Source: Vibrio brasiliensis LMG 20546 | GTDB lineage: Bacteria; Pseudomonadota; Gammaproteobacteria; Enterobacterales; Vibrionaceae | Assembly: GCF_000189255.1 (NCBI RefSeq) | Contig: NZ_AEVS01000035.1 | Coordinates: forward strand, 62,001-126,000 | DNA length: 64,000 nt | Direction: 5' to 3' | Shown here: positions 29,722 to 36,858 of the stretch, in pieces | Layout: each line of letters begins with the position of its first letter | Numbering within the stretch: the first letter of the stretch is position 1 | Position numbers and translations under genes: made by a program | The notes under the pieces: model-generated | What the model was told of the DNA's origin: nothing | Seen by the model: only the letters and a program-made list of their open reading frames with translations | Databases searched by the model: none

Positions 29722-30156
29722 ATGAAGGATCTTGCTCAGTGGTTAAGTGAGTATGGTGAGAGTCATCAGAACCCCATTAACCAAAAAATTCATAAGGTTG
29801 CCGTTCCTGGCATCTTTCTATCAGTGGTGGGATTGATTTGGTCAATTCCACCTATTCATCTGTTTGGTTTGACCCTTAACTGGGTTTGGCTTGCTGCGCT
29901 ACCAGTGATGGTATTCTATTTCAGGTTATCGCTGAGTGTATTTTTAATGATGCTGGGATTTACCCTTGCATGTATTTCGCTTATTTGGTCGCTGGAAATA
30001 CTGCAGTTGTCCGTGTTGCTGGTATCGCTGGTGTTGTTTGCGGTGCTGTGGTTGTTCCAGTTTATCGGTCATAAAATTGAGGGCAAGAAGCCTTCTTTCT
30101 TTGAAGATCTTCAGTTTTTACTTATCGGCCCAGTGTGGGTATTCCGCAAGCACTAA
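29722..30156 (+). CDS. Mpo1-like (DUF962) membrane protein
   Basis: This 144-residue inner-membrane protein has about four hydrophobic helices. Two family-defining blocks carry the conserved His residues: HQNPINQKIHKVAVP at ~16-30, and QFIGHKIEGKKPSFFEDLQF near the C-terminus. The yeast homologue Mpo1 is an Fe-dependent dioxygenase that alpha-oxidises 2-hydroxy fatty acids. Whether the bacterial protein does the same is inferred. It is monocistronic; a hairpin follows at 30183-30208. Confidence 0.88.
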   Translation: MKDLAQWLSEYGESHQNPINQKIHKVAVPGIFLSVVGLIWSIPPIHLFGLTLNWVWLAALPVMVFYFRLSLSVFLMMLGFTLACISLIWSLEILQLSVLLVSLVLFAVLWLFQFIGHKIEGKKPSFFEDLQFLLIGPVWVFRKH

Positions 30157-30182
30157 TTTTTCCTACCTCTTATTAGTTATTC

Positions 30183-30208
30183 ACTTGCCCACCTTGATGT
30201 GGGCAAGT
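30183..30208 (+). terminator. Terminator candidate after the Mpo1-like gene
   Basis: A perfect 10-bp stem (ACTTGCCCAC/GTGGGCAAGT) has a 6-nt loop. The following T tract is interrupted, so efficiency is uncertain. Confidence 0.65.
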
Positions 30209-30242
30209 TCACATTTATTTTGTTCATTATTAAATTCTCATT

Positions 30243-30273
30243 ATCACAATTAACAATTGTGATACTCGTCATG
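30243..30273. promoter_or_regulatory. Inverted repeat with overlapping CRP-like site upstream of the TRAP operon
   Basis: Perfect arms ATCACAATT and AATTGTGAT flank AAC (30243-30263). Overlapping it, TGTGA-N6-TCATG at 30258-30273 matches 8 of 10 core CRP positions. The location, about 20 bp upstream of the first GntR operator, fits a CRP activator site for a catabolic operon. What binds the larger palindrome is unknown. Confidence 0.5.
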
Positions 30274-30285
30274 GTAAACGGTTGC

Positions 30286-30301
30286 TTGTTACCGGTAACA
30301 T
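30286..30301. promoter_or_regulatory. GntR operator 1
   Basis: TTGTTACCGGTAACAT has the perfect core GTTACCGGTAAC, the known operator palindrome of the E. coli gluconate repressor GntR. It lies in the presumed promoter of the TRAP/gntK/gnd operon. Confidence 0.88.
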
Positions 30302-30308
30302 CTCGTTA

Positions 30309-30324
30309 AAGTTACCGGTAACAT
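30309..30324. promoter_or_regulatory. GntR operator 2
   Basis: AAGTTACCGGTAACAT has the same perfect 12-bp core. Its centre is 23 bp from that of operator 1, about two helical turns, which would let two repressor dimers sit on the same DNA face. Confidence 0.88.
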
Positions 30325-30403
30325 AAGAATTACATCCGGTAGTCAACCAAAAGTCATTTAGGCTTAATTGGACAACTGAAACAAATAAAGGATACCCCTC
30401 ATT

Positions 30404-31420
30404 ATGAAAGCGATGACTAAAACTCTGCTTGCAACCACCATCACCGGTCTATTCTCTGTGTCTGCACTTGCAGCAGATTTTAACCTTAAGATTCAGTCGT
30501 CGGATCCATCTGGAGACTTAAACTACAAGGTTCAGCAGAACTGGGCTGAGCGCGTGGAAAAAATGTCTGACGGTCGTATCGAAATTGACCTGTTACCTGT
30601 AGGTTCAGTGGTTAAACACACAGAGACATTGGGCGCTATCAAAATGGGTATCCTTGACGGTCAGGTAACCGCAACGGGCTATTTCTCAGGTAAAGATCCA
30701 GCATTCGGCCTGATTGGTAACATGGTGGGTGCATGGTCTGATACTACTCAGCTTCTGCAATACATGAACTACGGCGGTGGTAATGAGTTAATGACTGAGC
30801 TTTACGCTCCTTACGGCGTGAAGTTTGTTGGCGCATCTACGACGGGTGTTGAATCATTTATCTCTAAGAAGCCAATCGATGGTGTCGATGATCTGAAAGG
30901 TCTTAAGCTTCGTGCTCCTGAAGGTCTGGTACAACAGGTATTTGCTGCTGCGGGCGCGACACCAGTTAACCTACCGGGTTCTGAAGTATTCACAGGTCTG
31001 AGCAAAGGTGTAATCGACGCAGCTGACTACACGGTATTTTCAACTAACCAAAAAGCGGGCATGAATGATATCGCTACCCACCCGGTTCAGCCTGGATTCC
31101 ATTCCCTGCCACTGATCGACATTTCAATTTCGCAGAAGAAGTGGGACAAGATGCCAGAGGATCTACAAACAATCCTGCAAACATCAGTACGTGACTTCTC
31201 ATACGATATGACGACACAGCTGAAGATGGCGGATCAGGCTGCGGTGAAAGAGGCGCAGGCTAACCCAAATATCACCATTCACAACTGGTCTGACGAAGAG
31301 CGTAAGAAATTCCGCGAAATCGCTAAGACTCAATGGAAAGTATTTGCTGAACGTTCGCCAAATGCACAAAAGGTATACGACTCTGTGACGACGTTCCTTG
31401 AGTCTAATGGCCTGCTTTAA
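30404..31420 (+). CDS. TRAP transporter substrate-binding protein (DctP family), gluconate-type operon
   Basis: This periplasmic solute receptor of a tripartite ATP-independent transporter has 338 residues. The signal peptide (1-24) ends in SALAADF. DctP features include the conserved Arg region KLRAPEGLVQQVFAAAGATPVNLPGSEVFTGLSKGVIDA, which contacts substrate carboxylates. The operon also encodes gluconokinase and 6-phosphogluconate dehydrogenase and carries GntR operators, so the substrate is most likely gluconate or a related sugar acid (inferred). AAAGGA precedes the ATG by about 12 bp. A hairpin with a T run separates it from the permease genes, probably giving more receptor than permease. 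Confidence 0.9.
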   Translation: MKAMTKTLLATTITGLFSVSALAADFNLKIQSSDPSGDLNYKVQQNWAERVEKMSDGRIEIDLLPVGSVVKHTETLGAIKMGILDGQVTATGYFSGKDPAFGLIGNMVGAWSDTTQLLQYMNYGGGNELMTELYAPYGVKFVGASTTGVESFISKKPIDGVDDLKGLKLRAPEGLVQQVFAAAGATPVNLPGSEVFTGLSKGVIDAADYTVFSTNQKAGMNDIATHPVQPGFHSLPLIDISISQKKWDKMPEDLQTILQTSVRDFSYDMTTQLKMADQAAVKEAQANPNITIHNWSDEERKKFREIAKTQWKVFAERSPNAQKVYDSVTTFLESNGLL

Positions 31421-31460
31421 CCGATAGTTTAACAGCGAGTATTTCTGCTTTGCTTCTCTA

Positions 31461-31487
31461 TGGAGGGCTCGTGCCCTCCAATTTTTT
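31461..31487 (+). terminator. Intra-operon terminator between TRAP receptor and permease genes
   Basis: A perfect 8-bp stem (TGGAGGGC/GCCCTCCA) with a TCGT loop is followed by ATTTTTT. It sits in the 79-bp gap between the receptor and small permease genes. Partial termination here would set a high receptor to permease ratio. Confidence 0.85.
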
Positions 31488-31499
31488 GGACATCTTGTT

Positions 31500-32057
31500 A
31501 TGACTGATAAAATGCCGCATACCCCACCAGAACCGGAAGAGCAGCCACGTAACATTCTTGATCGTGCGATCATCAAAATCAGCAATCTGCTCAGCTGGCT
31601 ATTTATCGTGACGGTTCTGATCTCCTTTTACGAAGTGGTGATGCGCTATGCGTTCGATGCCCCGACGACCTGGGTGCATGAAACGGCTTCCTTTATTGGG
31701 GGCTCTCTGTTCATCGTTGGCGGTATCTATGCTTTTGCGGCCAATAAGCACGTTCGAGTGGTACTTATTTACGATGCAGTGTCATCACGTACCCGAAAAT
31801 ACCTCAATTTAGTCCATCACATTGTCGGGCTGGCTTTTGCGGGCATGCTCGCTTATGCGGCCTATTCATTAGCGAATGAAGCATGGTTTACGCCATGGGG
31901 TGAACTACGTTTAGAAACGTCGGGATCAGTGCTTAACGCACCTTATCCCGCGCTACTGAAAGGCATCATCTTTGTTGCCTTGTGTATTCTTGTTGTCCAG
32001 TTTGTATTGCACCTGATTCAGGAAATCATGGGGCTAAGGAACAATGATAATGTTTGA
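31500..32057 (+). CDS. TRAP transporter small permease (DctQ family)
   Basis: This inner-membrane subunit has 185 residues and four membrane helices (starting near LSWLFIVTVLISFYEVVMRY). The DctQ hallmark EVVMRYAFDAPTTWVHE lies at about 45-61. It pairs with the large DctM subunit, whose gene overlaps its 3' end by 14 bp. The ribosome binding site is weak (GGA about 12 bp upstream). Confidence 0.9.
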   Translation: MTDKMPHTPPEPEEQPRNILDRAIIKISNLLSWLFIVTVLISFYEVVMRYAFDAPTTWVHETASFIGGSLFIVGGIYAFAANKHVRVVLIYDAVSSRTRKYLNLVHHIVGLAFAGMLAYAAYSLANEAWFTPWGELRLETSGSVLNAPYPALLKGIIFVALCILVVQFVLHLIQEIMGLRNNDNV

Positions 32058-33366
32058 TTTATCCTCGATAGGTATTGCCTGGGGCAGTGTACTAATGCTG
32101 GTCATGATGATCGGCCTGCTGTTAACTGGTATGCAACTCGCTTTTGTCACGGGCTTTGTTGCAATCTTCTTTACCTTATTCTGGTTTGGCCCTGATGCCT
32201 TACCACTGATTGCTAGTCGCACTTACAGCTTTGCTTCTGGCTATGTCTTCCTCGCTGTGCCGATGTTCGTATTGATGGCGGCTTTGCTGGACCGCTCGGG
32301 TATTGCCAAAGACTTGTTTGATGCGATGAAATCGGTAGGGCGCAAAGTACGCGGTGGTGTTGCCGTTCAGACTCTTATGGTTGCAGTTCTTCTGGCATCC
32401 ATGTCAGGGGTGATTGGCGGTGAAACCGTACTGCTCGGCATTCTGGCTTTGCCACAAATGCTACGTCTTGGTTATGACCGTAAGTTAGCGATCGGTACCA
32501 CTTGTGCTGGTGGTGCTCTGGGCACCATGTTACCGCCAAGTATTGTCCTTATTATTTATGGTATGACCGCGAGCGTATCGATTGGTGACCTGTTTAAAGC
32601 CTCTTTCCTGCCTGCATTTATTCTTGCTGGCTGTTACATCGCCTATGTACTGATTCGCTGTAAGCTAAACCCAGCGTTAGCGCCAATTCCTGGTGACAGT
32701 GAAGACGATGACGACCCACAAGTTAGCTACTTCAAAGCATTATTCTTCCCGTTGCTTTCGGTAGCGGTTGTATTAGGCAGCATATACACCGGCGTTGCTT
32801 CGGTCACTGAAGCGTCTGCATTGGGCGTAGTTGGAATCATGATATCAGCCGTTATCCGAGGCGAAATGAACTTCACCATGCTGAAAGAGAGTGCCATCGC
32901 GACGATGAGAACGTGCGGCATGATCATGTGGATTGGTATCGGTGCTAGCGCATTAGTGGGAATCTACAACCTGATGGGCGGTATCGACTTTGTTGAAGAA
33001 GTGATTCTTAGCCTGAGTGGTGGTAGTGCCATCGGTACGCTACTTATCATGATGGTCATTCTACTGGTTCTGGGGATGTTCCTTGACTGGGTAGGCGTCG
33101 CGCTACTTACCATGCCGATTTTCGTACCAATTATTACTGGCTTAGGTTTTGACCCTGTCTGGTTTGGTGTGGTGTTCTGTCTCAATATGCAGGTCTCATT
33201 CTTGTCACCACCGTTTGGTCCGGCTGCTTTTTACCTGAAATCTGTCGCTCCTAAAGATATCAGCCTTGGCGAAATCTTTAGTTCACTGCTGCCATTTATC
33301 GCGCTGCAAGTGTTTGTATTAGGCCTAGTTATTGTATTCCCAGAATTAGCAATGTGGTGGAAGTAA
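32044..33366 (+). CDS. TRAP transporter large permease (DctM family)
   Basis: This ion-coupled translocation subunit has 440 residues and about 11-12 membrane helices. DctM family blocks include GVIGGETVLLGILALPQML, GALGTMLPPSIVLIIYG and PFGPAAFYLKSVAP. AAGGA precedes the first ATG (32044) by 4-5 bp. A second in-frame ATG at 32050 is possible. It is transcribed with the small permease and followed after 74 bp by gntK. Confidence 0.93.
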   Translation: MIMFDLSSIGIAWGSVLMLVMMIGLLLTGMQLAFVTGFVAIFFTLFWFGPDALPLIASRTYSFASGYVFLAVPMFVLMAALLDRSGIAKDLFDAMKSVGRKVRGGVAVQTLMVAVLLASMSGVIGGETVLLGILALPQMLRLGYDRKLAIGTTCAGGALGTMLPPSIVLIIYGMTASVSIGDLFKASFLPAFILAGCYIAYVLIRCKLNPALAPIPGDSEDDDDPQVSYFKALFFPLLSVAVVLGSIYTGVASVTEASALGVVGIMISAVIRGEMNFTMLKESAIATMRTCGMIMWIGIGASALVGIYNLMGGIDFVEEVILSLSGGSAIGTLLIMMVILLVLGMFLDWVGVALLTMPIFVPIITGLGFDPVWFGVVFCLNMQVSFLSPPFGPAAFYLKSVAPKDISLGEIFSSLLPFIALQVFVLGLVIVFPELAMWWK

Positions 33367-33440
33367 TCCACTGAACTGTATAGCAAATTTGAAATTCACA
33401 GCCTTCAGTATCTGTTGAAGGCTAAGGATTGTATTGTCCG

Positions 33441-33941
33441 ATGAAAGCGAAAAAAATCTTAGTAATGGGCGTGTCGGGTTGCGGCAAAAGCCTGATAGGT
33501 AGTGAACTGGCAAAGTCACTGAAGTTACCCTTTTACGATGGCGATGATTTCCATCCGCAAGCGAATGTCGAAAAGATGCGTCAGGGTATTCCTCTTGATG
33601 ATGCTGACCGCAGCGGTTGGCTGGACACACTTAACAAGCTCTATGTCGACAACGAGTGTGCGGTGATTGCTTGCTCAGCATTAAAGCCTGAGTATCGCGA
33701 TATTCTACGCTGCAATAATGAGTCACTGGTGATTGTTTATCTTAAGGGGGACTTCGATACCATATGGGCTCGTCATAAGAACCGCGCTAACCACTATTTT
33801 AATGGTGAAGCGATGTTAAGAAGCCAGTTTGACACTCTTGTTGAACCAGGTATTGAAGAAGCACTGCATATCGACATCGCGCAATCTGTTGAACAAGTGC
33901 TGCAACAAGCATTAACCGCAATTGAGGCCAGATCATTATGA
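33441..33941 (+). CDS. gntK: Gluconokinase
   Basis: This cytoplasmic kinase phosphorylates D-gluconate to 6-phosphogluconate with ATP. From the ATG at 33441 it has 166 residues, typical of the GntK family. It has the P-loop GVSGCGKS at 10-17, the substrate region YDGDDFHPQANVEKM near 28 and GIPLDDADRSGWL. A TTG at 33429 just after AAGGA is a less likely start. Its stop overlaps the gnd start (ATGA), so the two are coupled. It is part of the TRAP-gntK-gnd operon under GntR. Confidence 0.93.
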   Translation: MKAKKILVMGVSGCGKSLIGSELAKSLKLPFYDGDDFHPQANVEKMRQGIPLDDADRSGWLDTLNKLYVDNECAVIACSALKPEYRDILRCNNESLVIVYLKGDFDTIWARHKNRANHYFNGEAMLRSQFDTLVEPGIEEALHIDIAQSVEQVLQQALTAIEARSL

Positions 33942-35431
33942 GTCAGGCAAACATCGCCATGATTGGCTTGGGAGTGATGGGTAAAAGCCTGGCTTTAAAT
34001 CTTATCGATCATGGCTTTATCGTCACAGGATTCGATATCGATCCAACTCATCGAGCCAGAGCGAAATCAGAGGCAGAGCCACTGTCGCAACAACAAGGTA
34101 AGGGCCGGTTTCTATGTGCCGAAAGTCTGGCTGAGGTATTAGCCAAGCTTGAATCTCCAAGGGTTATTGCTCTTTCTGTTCCAGCGGGCGCAATTGTAGA
34201 TTCGCTGATCAAAGACCTGATTAATGCTGGGTTAAGCCGCGATGATATCGTCATTGATACCGGTAATAGCCTTTGGACGGATAGTGAGCGACGCGAGGAT
34301 GAATATCAGGGTAAGCTGCGCTTTTTCAGTACCGCCGTTTCTGGCGGTGAAGTTGGGGCGAGGTTCGGCCCTTCACTGATGGCGAGTGGAGACAAGCAGG
34401 CGTGGGATGCCATTCAACCCATGTGGCAGGCGATCGCTGCCAAGGTTAATAAAGAGGGTTTGCCTGTCGGACAGTTTGAGTCTGGCGAAGCTTGCGCTGC
34501 TTACTTAGGCCCTGCAGGCGCTGGGCACTATGTGAAGATGGTACATAACGGCATTGAGTACGCCGATATGCAGCTTATTTGTGAAGCGTACCATTTTATG
34601 TCGACCGTGTTAGCCATGTCTGCTGAGCAGATTGGCCGAGTATTCGAACAATGGAATCAAGGTGTTCTCAACAGTTATCTGATGGAAATCAGCGCTGATA
34701 TTCTGCAAACCCTCGATCCGCAAACGGGTAAACCTTTTGTTGAAATTGTACTGGATAAAGCAGGCCAAAAGGGAACCGGTTTATGGACAGCGGTTAACTC
34801 TCTTCAGCAGGGAGCGCCGGCACCGACGATTGCTCAGTCTGTGTTTGCACGAGCTCAGAGCAGCCAGAAAACTATGCGTGTTAATGCTGCCAAGCGCTTA
34901 CGTACTCAAACCGACTCATTGGCAGACATCGATCAGCAACAGGCAGTTGATCAACTTCGCGACGCGCTTTACTGTGCCAAGCTGACGGTTTATGCCCAAG
35001 GTTTTGACTTATTAAAAGTGACTTCGGATAAAGAAGGCTGGCAGCTCGACTTTGCCAATATCGCGAAGATATGGCGCTCTGGCTGTATTATCCGCGCGAT
35101 CTTCTTGCAAGAAATTACTCATGCGTATTGTCGTGATCCTCAGTTGGAGAACCTGCTGTTTGCCGACCATTTTGCTGATGAACTTAATTCCCGTTGTTGT
35201 GGCTGGCGATCAAGTGTGGCGAATGCGGCATTGTCAGGAGTACCAATGCCAGGGGTCAGCTCGGCCCTGAACTATTTTGATTCTCTTCGTTGCGAGACTC
35301 TCCCGGCTAACTTACTGCAGGCACAACGGGACTATTTTGGCGCTCATAGCTACTCGCGGGTGGATGACGATGAAGCCAATAAGTACCATTTAAACTGGAG
35401 CTTAGAGCCAAGAAAGCAAATCCGTGTATGA
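33938..35431 (+). CDS. gnd: 6-phosphogluconate dehydrogenase, decarboxylating
   Basis: This enzyme oxidises 6-phosphogluconate to ribulose 5-phosphate and CO2, reducing NADP+, in the oxidative pentose phosphate pathway. The 497 residues are slightly longer than the usual ~470. The coenzyme loop GLGVMG is at 10-15, the substrate block STAVSGGEVGARFGPSLM near 131, and catalytic K200/N204 lie in GAGHYVKMVHNGIEY. Because it sits beside gntK and the transporter, it is probably the gluconate-induced paralogue rather than the main housekeeping copy. A strong terminator follows. Confidence 0.93.
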   Translation: MSQANIAMIGLGVMGKSLALNLIDHGFIVTGFDIDPTHRARAKSEAEPLSQQQGKGRFLCAESLAEVLAKLESPRVIALSVPAGAIVDSLIKDLINAGLSRDDIVIDTGNSLWTDSERREDEYQGKLRFFSTAVSGGEVGARFGPSLMASGDKQAWDAIQPMWQAIAAKVNKEGLPVGQFESGEACAAYLGPAGAGHYVKMVHNGIEYADMQLICEAYHFMSTVLAMSAEQIGRVFEQWNQGVLNSYLMEISADILQTLDPQTGKPFVEIVLDKAGQKGTGLWTAVNSLQQGAPAPTIAQSVFARAQSSQKTMRVNAAKRLRTQTDSLADIDQQQAVDQLRDALYCAKLTVYAQGFDLLKVTSDKEGWQLDFANIAKIWRSGCIIRAIFLQEITHAYCRDPQLENLLFADHFADELNSRCCGWRSSVANAALSGVPMPGVSSALNYFDSLRCETLPANLLQAQRDYFGAHSYSRVDDDEANKYHLNWSLEPRKQIRV

Positions 35432-35437
35432 AAACAG

Positions 35438-35466
35438 AGCGTTCACATAACTGTGAACGCTTTTTT
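35438..35466 (+). terminator. Terminator of the TRAP-gntK-gnd operon
   Basis: The 9-bp stem GCGTTCACA/TGTGAACGC with a 4-nt loop is followed by TTTTTT, starting 7 bp after the gnd stop. It separates the operon from gntR. Confidence 0.92.
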
Positions 35467-35506
35467 GTTATCTTCAACAACAAAAAAATATCCTTACAAA
35501 GGTACT

Positions 35507-35522
35507 ATGTTACCAGTAACAC
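35507..35522. promoter_or_regulatory. GntR operator 3 (gntR promoter)
   Basis: ATGTTACCAGTAACAC differs from the perfect GTTACCGGTAAC core at one base. It lies 29 bp before the gntR start and implies autoregulation. Confidence 0.82.
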
Positions 35523-35550
35523 AAAATGGAAGATGTATAGAAACTCAGTC

Positions 35551-36552
35551 ATGGCTAATAAGAAAAAAAGACCGACCTTACAAGATATCGCTGACCGGGT
35601 GGGCGTAACTAAGATGACGGTGAGTCGCTGTTTACGTGACCCGTCGCAAGTGTCCAAGACTCTTAAAGACAAGATTAATCAAGCCGTTGAAGAGCTGGGT
35701 TACATTCCCAACCGAGCACCGGACATACTTTCCAACGCTAAATCGAATGCAATAGGTGTACTTGTGCCGTCATTGACGAACCAAGTATTCGCGGAAGTGA
35801 TTCGTGGTATTGAGTCTGTAACCACTCCTGCTGGTTATCAAACCATGATTGCTCACTATGGTTATAGCGCAGAACTGGAAGAACGCAGCATCGCCTCCCT
35901 GCTATCGTATAACGTTGATGCGATCATCCTGTCGGAAAACATTCACACCGAGAAAGCGCGCAAAATGCTCCAGACTGCCTCGATTCCCATTATCGAAATC
36001 ATGGACAGTTATTCACCCCGAATCGAGCAGGCTGTCGGTTTCGACAACGCTAAAGCATCAAAGTCGATGACCGAGGCAATATTGGCTAAAGGGCGTAACA
36101 ACATAGCCTATTTTGCGGCGCGTATGGATGAGCGTACTCGTCTAAAGATGGCTGGATATCAACAGGCCATGTCAGAAGCGGGGCTAGAGACTGTAAGCTT
36201 GCAGACTGAAGATGCCTCGTCGTTTACATTAGGTGCGAAATTGTTAGGTCAGCTCGTCGAACAGCACCCGGATGTCAACGGCATCGTGTGTACCAATGAT
36301 GACCTTGCTATTGGTGCGCTGTATGAATGCCAGAGAAGAGGAATTCGCGTCCCGGAACAAATGGCGATTGCCGGGTTTCACGGACATGACATTAGTCAGG
36401 CGATGATTCCAAAACTTGCAACAGTAATGACACCACGTGAACAGATTGGTCATGTGGCCGCGACACAGTTAATCGAACGATTAAAAGGAGCGACAGACTG
36501 GCAGCCAAGTATCGATCTTGGTTATCGGATTGAGCTTGGTGAGAGTATTTAA
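35551..36552 (+). CDS. gntR: LacI-family gluconate repressor GntR
   Basis: This transcription factor represses gluconate genes and is released by gluconate. From the ATG at 35551 it has 333 residues. The N-terminal LacI helix-turn-helix (LQDIADRVGVTKMTVSRCLRD) and the hinge (LGYIPNRAPDILSNAKSNAIGVL) follow E. coli GntR closely, as do SLTNQVFAEVIRGIESV, CTNDDLAIGA and IAGFHGHDI in the effector domain. Longer in-frame starts are ruled out because the operon terminator (35438-35466) and an operator (35507-35522) lie upstream of this ATG. No good SD is visible. The stop codon is 1 bp from the first LuxO-type site of the next locus. Confidence 0.94.
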   Translation: MANKKKRPTLQDIADRVGVTKMTVSRCLRDPSQVSKTLKDKINQAVEELGYIPNRAPDILSNAKSNAIGVLVPSLTNQVFAEVIRGIESVTTPAGYQTMIAHYGYSAELEERSIASLLSYNVDAIILSENIHTEKARKMLQTASIPIIEIMDSYSPRIEQAVGFDNAKASKSMTEAILAKGRNNIAYFAARMDERTRLKMAGYQQAMSEAGLETVSLQTEDASSFTLGAKLLGQLVEQHPDVNGIVCTNDDLAIGALYECQRRGIRVPEQMAIAGFHGHDISQAMIPKLATVMTPREQIGHVAATQLIERLKGATDWQPSIDLGYRIELGESI

Positions 36553-36553
36553 G

Positions 36554-36606
36554 TTGCAAAATGCAATTTCATACATTCGCATTATGTTGCGATTTGCAAA
36601 ATGAAA
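36554..36606. promoter_or_regulatory. LuxO-type activator sites upstream of qrr
   Basis: TTGCAAAATGCAA at 36554-36566 matches the LuxO consensus TTGCAW3TGCAA exactly. TTGCGATTTGCAA at 36587-36599 has one mismatch, and the overlapping TTGCAAAATGAAA at 36594-36606 has one. They lie 78-130 bp upstream of the sigma-54 promoter, the usual enhancer distance. Confidence 0.88.
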
Positions 36607-36682
36607 ATCCATTATGCGCTTAGTTTTTATGAATTAGGTTATGAAATAAGCAAAAACAAAGATTTTTAGTACTTTTAAAAGT

Positions 36683-36698
36683 TGGCACGCATTCTGCT
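36683..36698 (+). promoter_or_regulatory. Sigma-54 promoter of qrr
   Basis: TTGGCACGCATTCTGCTT carries GG at 36684-36685 and GC at 36696-36697 with exactly 10 bp between, the -24/-12 design. It predicts transcription from 36709. Confidence 0.92.
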
Positions 36699-36708
36699 TT
36701 ATAGGTAA

Positions 36709-36817
36709 TGACCCTTCTTAAGCCGAGGGTCACCTAGCCAACTGACGTTGTTAGTGAACCTTATTATTGTTCACACATATATATAGCCAATCACCCTTAT
36801 TGTGATTGGCTTTTTTT
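36709..36817 (+). ncRNA. qrr: Quorum regulatory small RNA (Qrr)
   Basis: This ~109-nt Hfq-dependent sRNA base-pairs with mRNAs such as luxR/hapR and luxO at low cell density. The first hairpin (TGACCC...GGGTCA) is followed by the near-invariant family core CTAGCCAACTGACGTTGTTA, at about 36732-36755, which pairs with targets. A second AACA/TGTT-type hairpin (GTGAACC...GTTCACA) comes next, and then a strong terminator: the 10-bp stem AGCCAATCAC/GTGATTGGCT (36785-36811) and seven Ts. The sigma-54 promoter and LuxO sites upstream complete the locus. luxO is not adjacent, so this is one of the qrr2-qrr5-type copies; the number cannot be set from sequence alone. Confidence 0.95.
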
Positions 36818-36858
36818 CTTTCTATAGCTAGGAAATCGTGCAATTGCAGGACGAGAGT

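Noticed and set aside
35428-35550. Longer gntR with 41 extra residues
   Set aside because: That stretch contains the gnd operon terminator and a GntR operator, and E. coli GntR begins at the equivalent of the ATG at 35551.
36553-36708. Promoter-distal AT-rich region as a hidden small ORF between gntR and qrr
   Set aside because: The sequence is fully explained by LuxO sites and a sigma-54 promoter, and no ribosome binding site with a start codon was seen.
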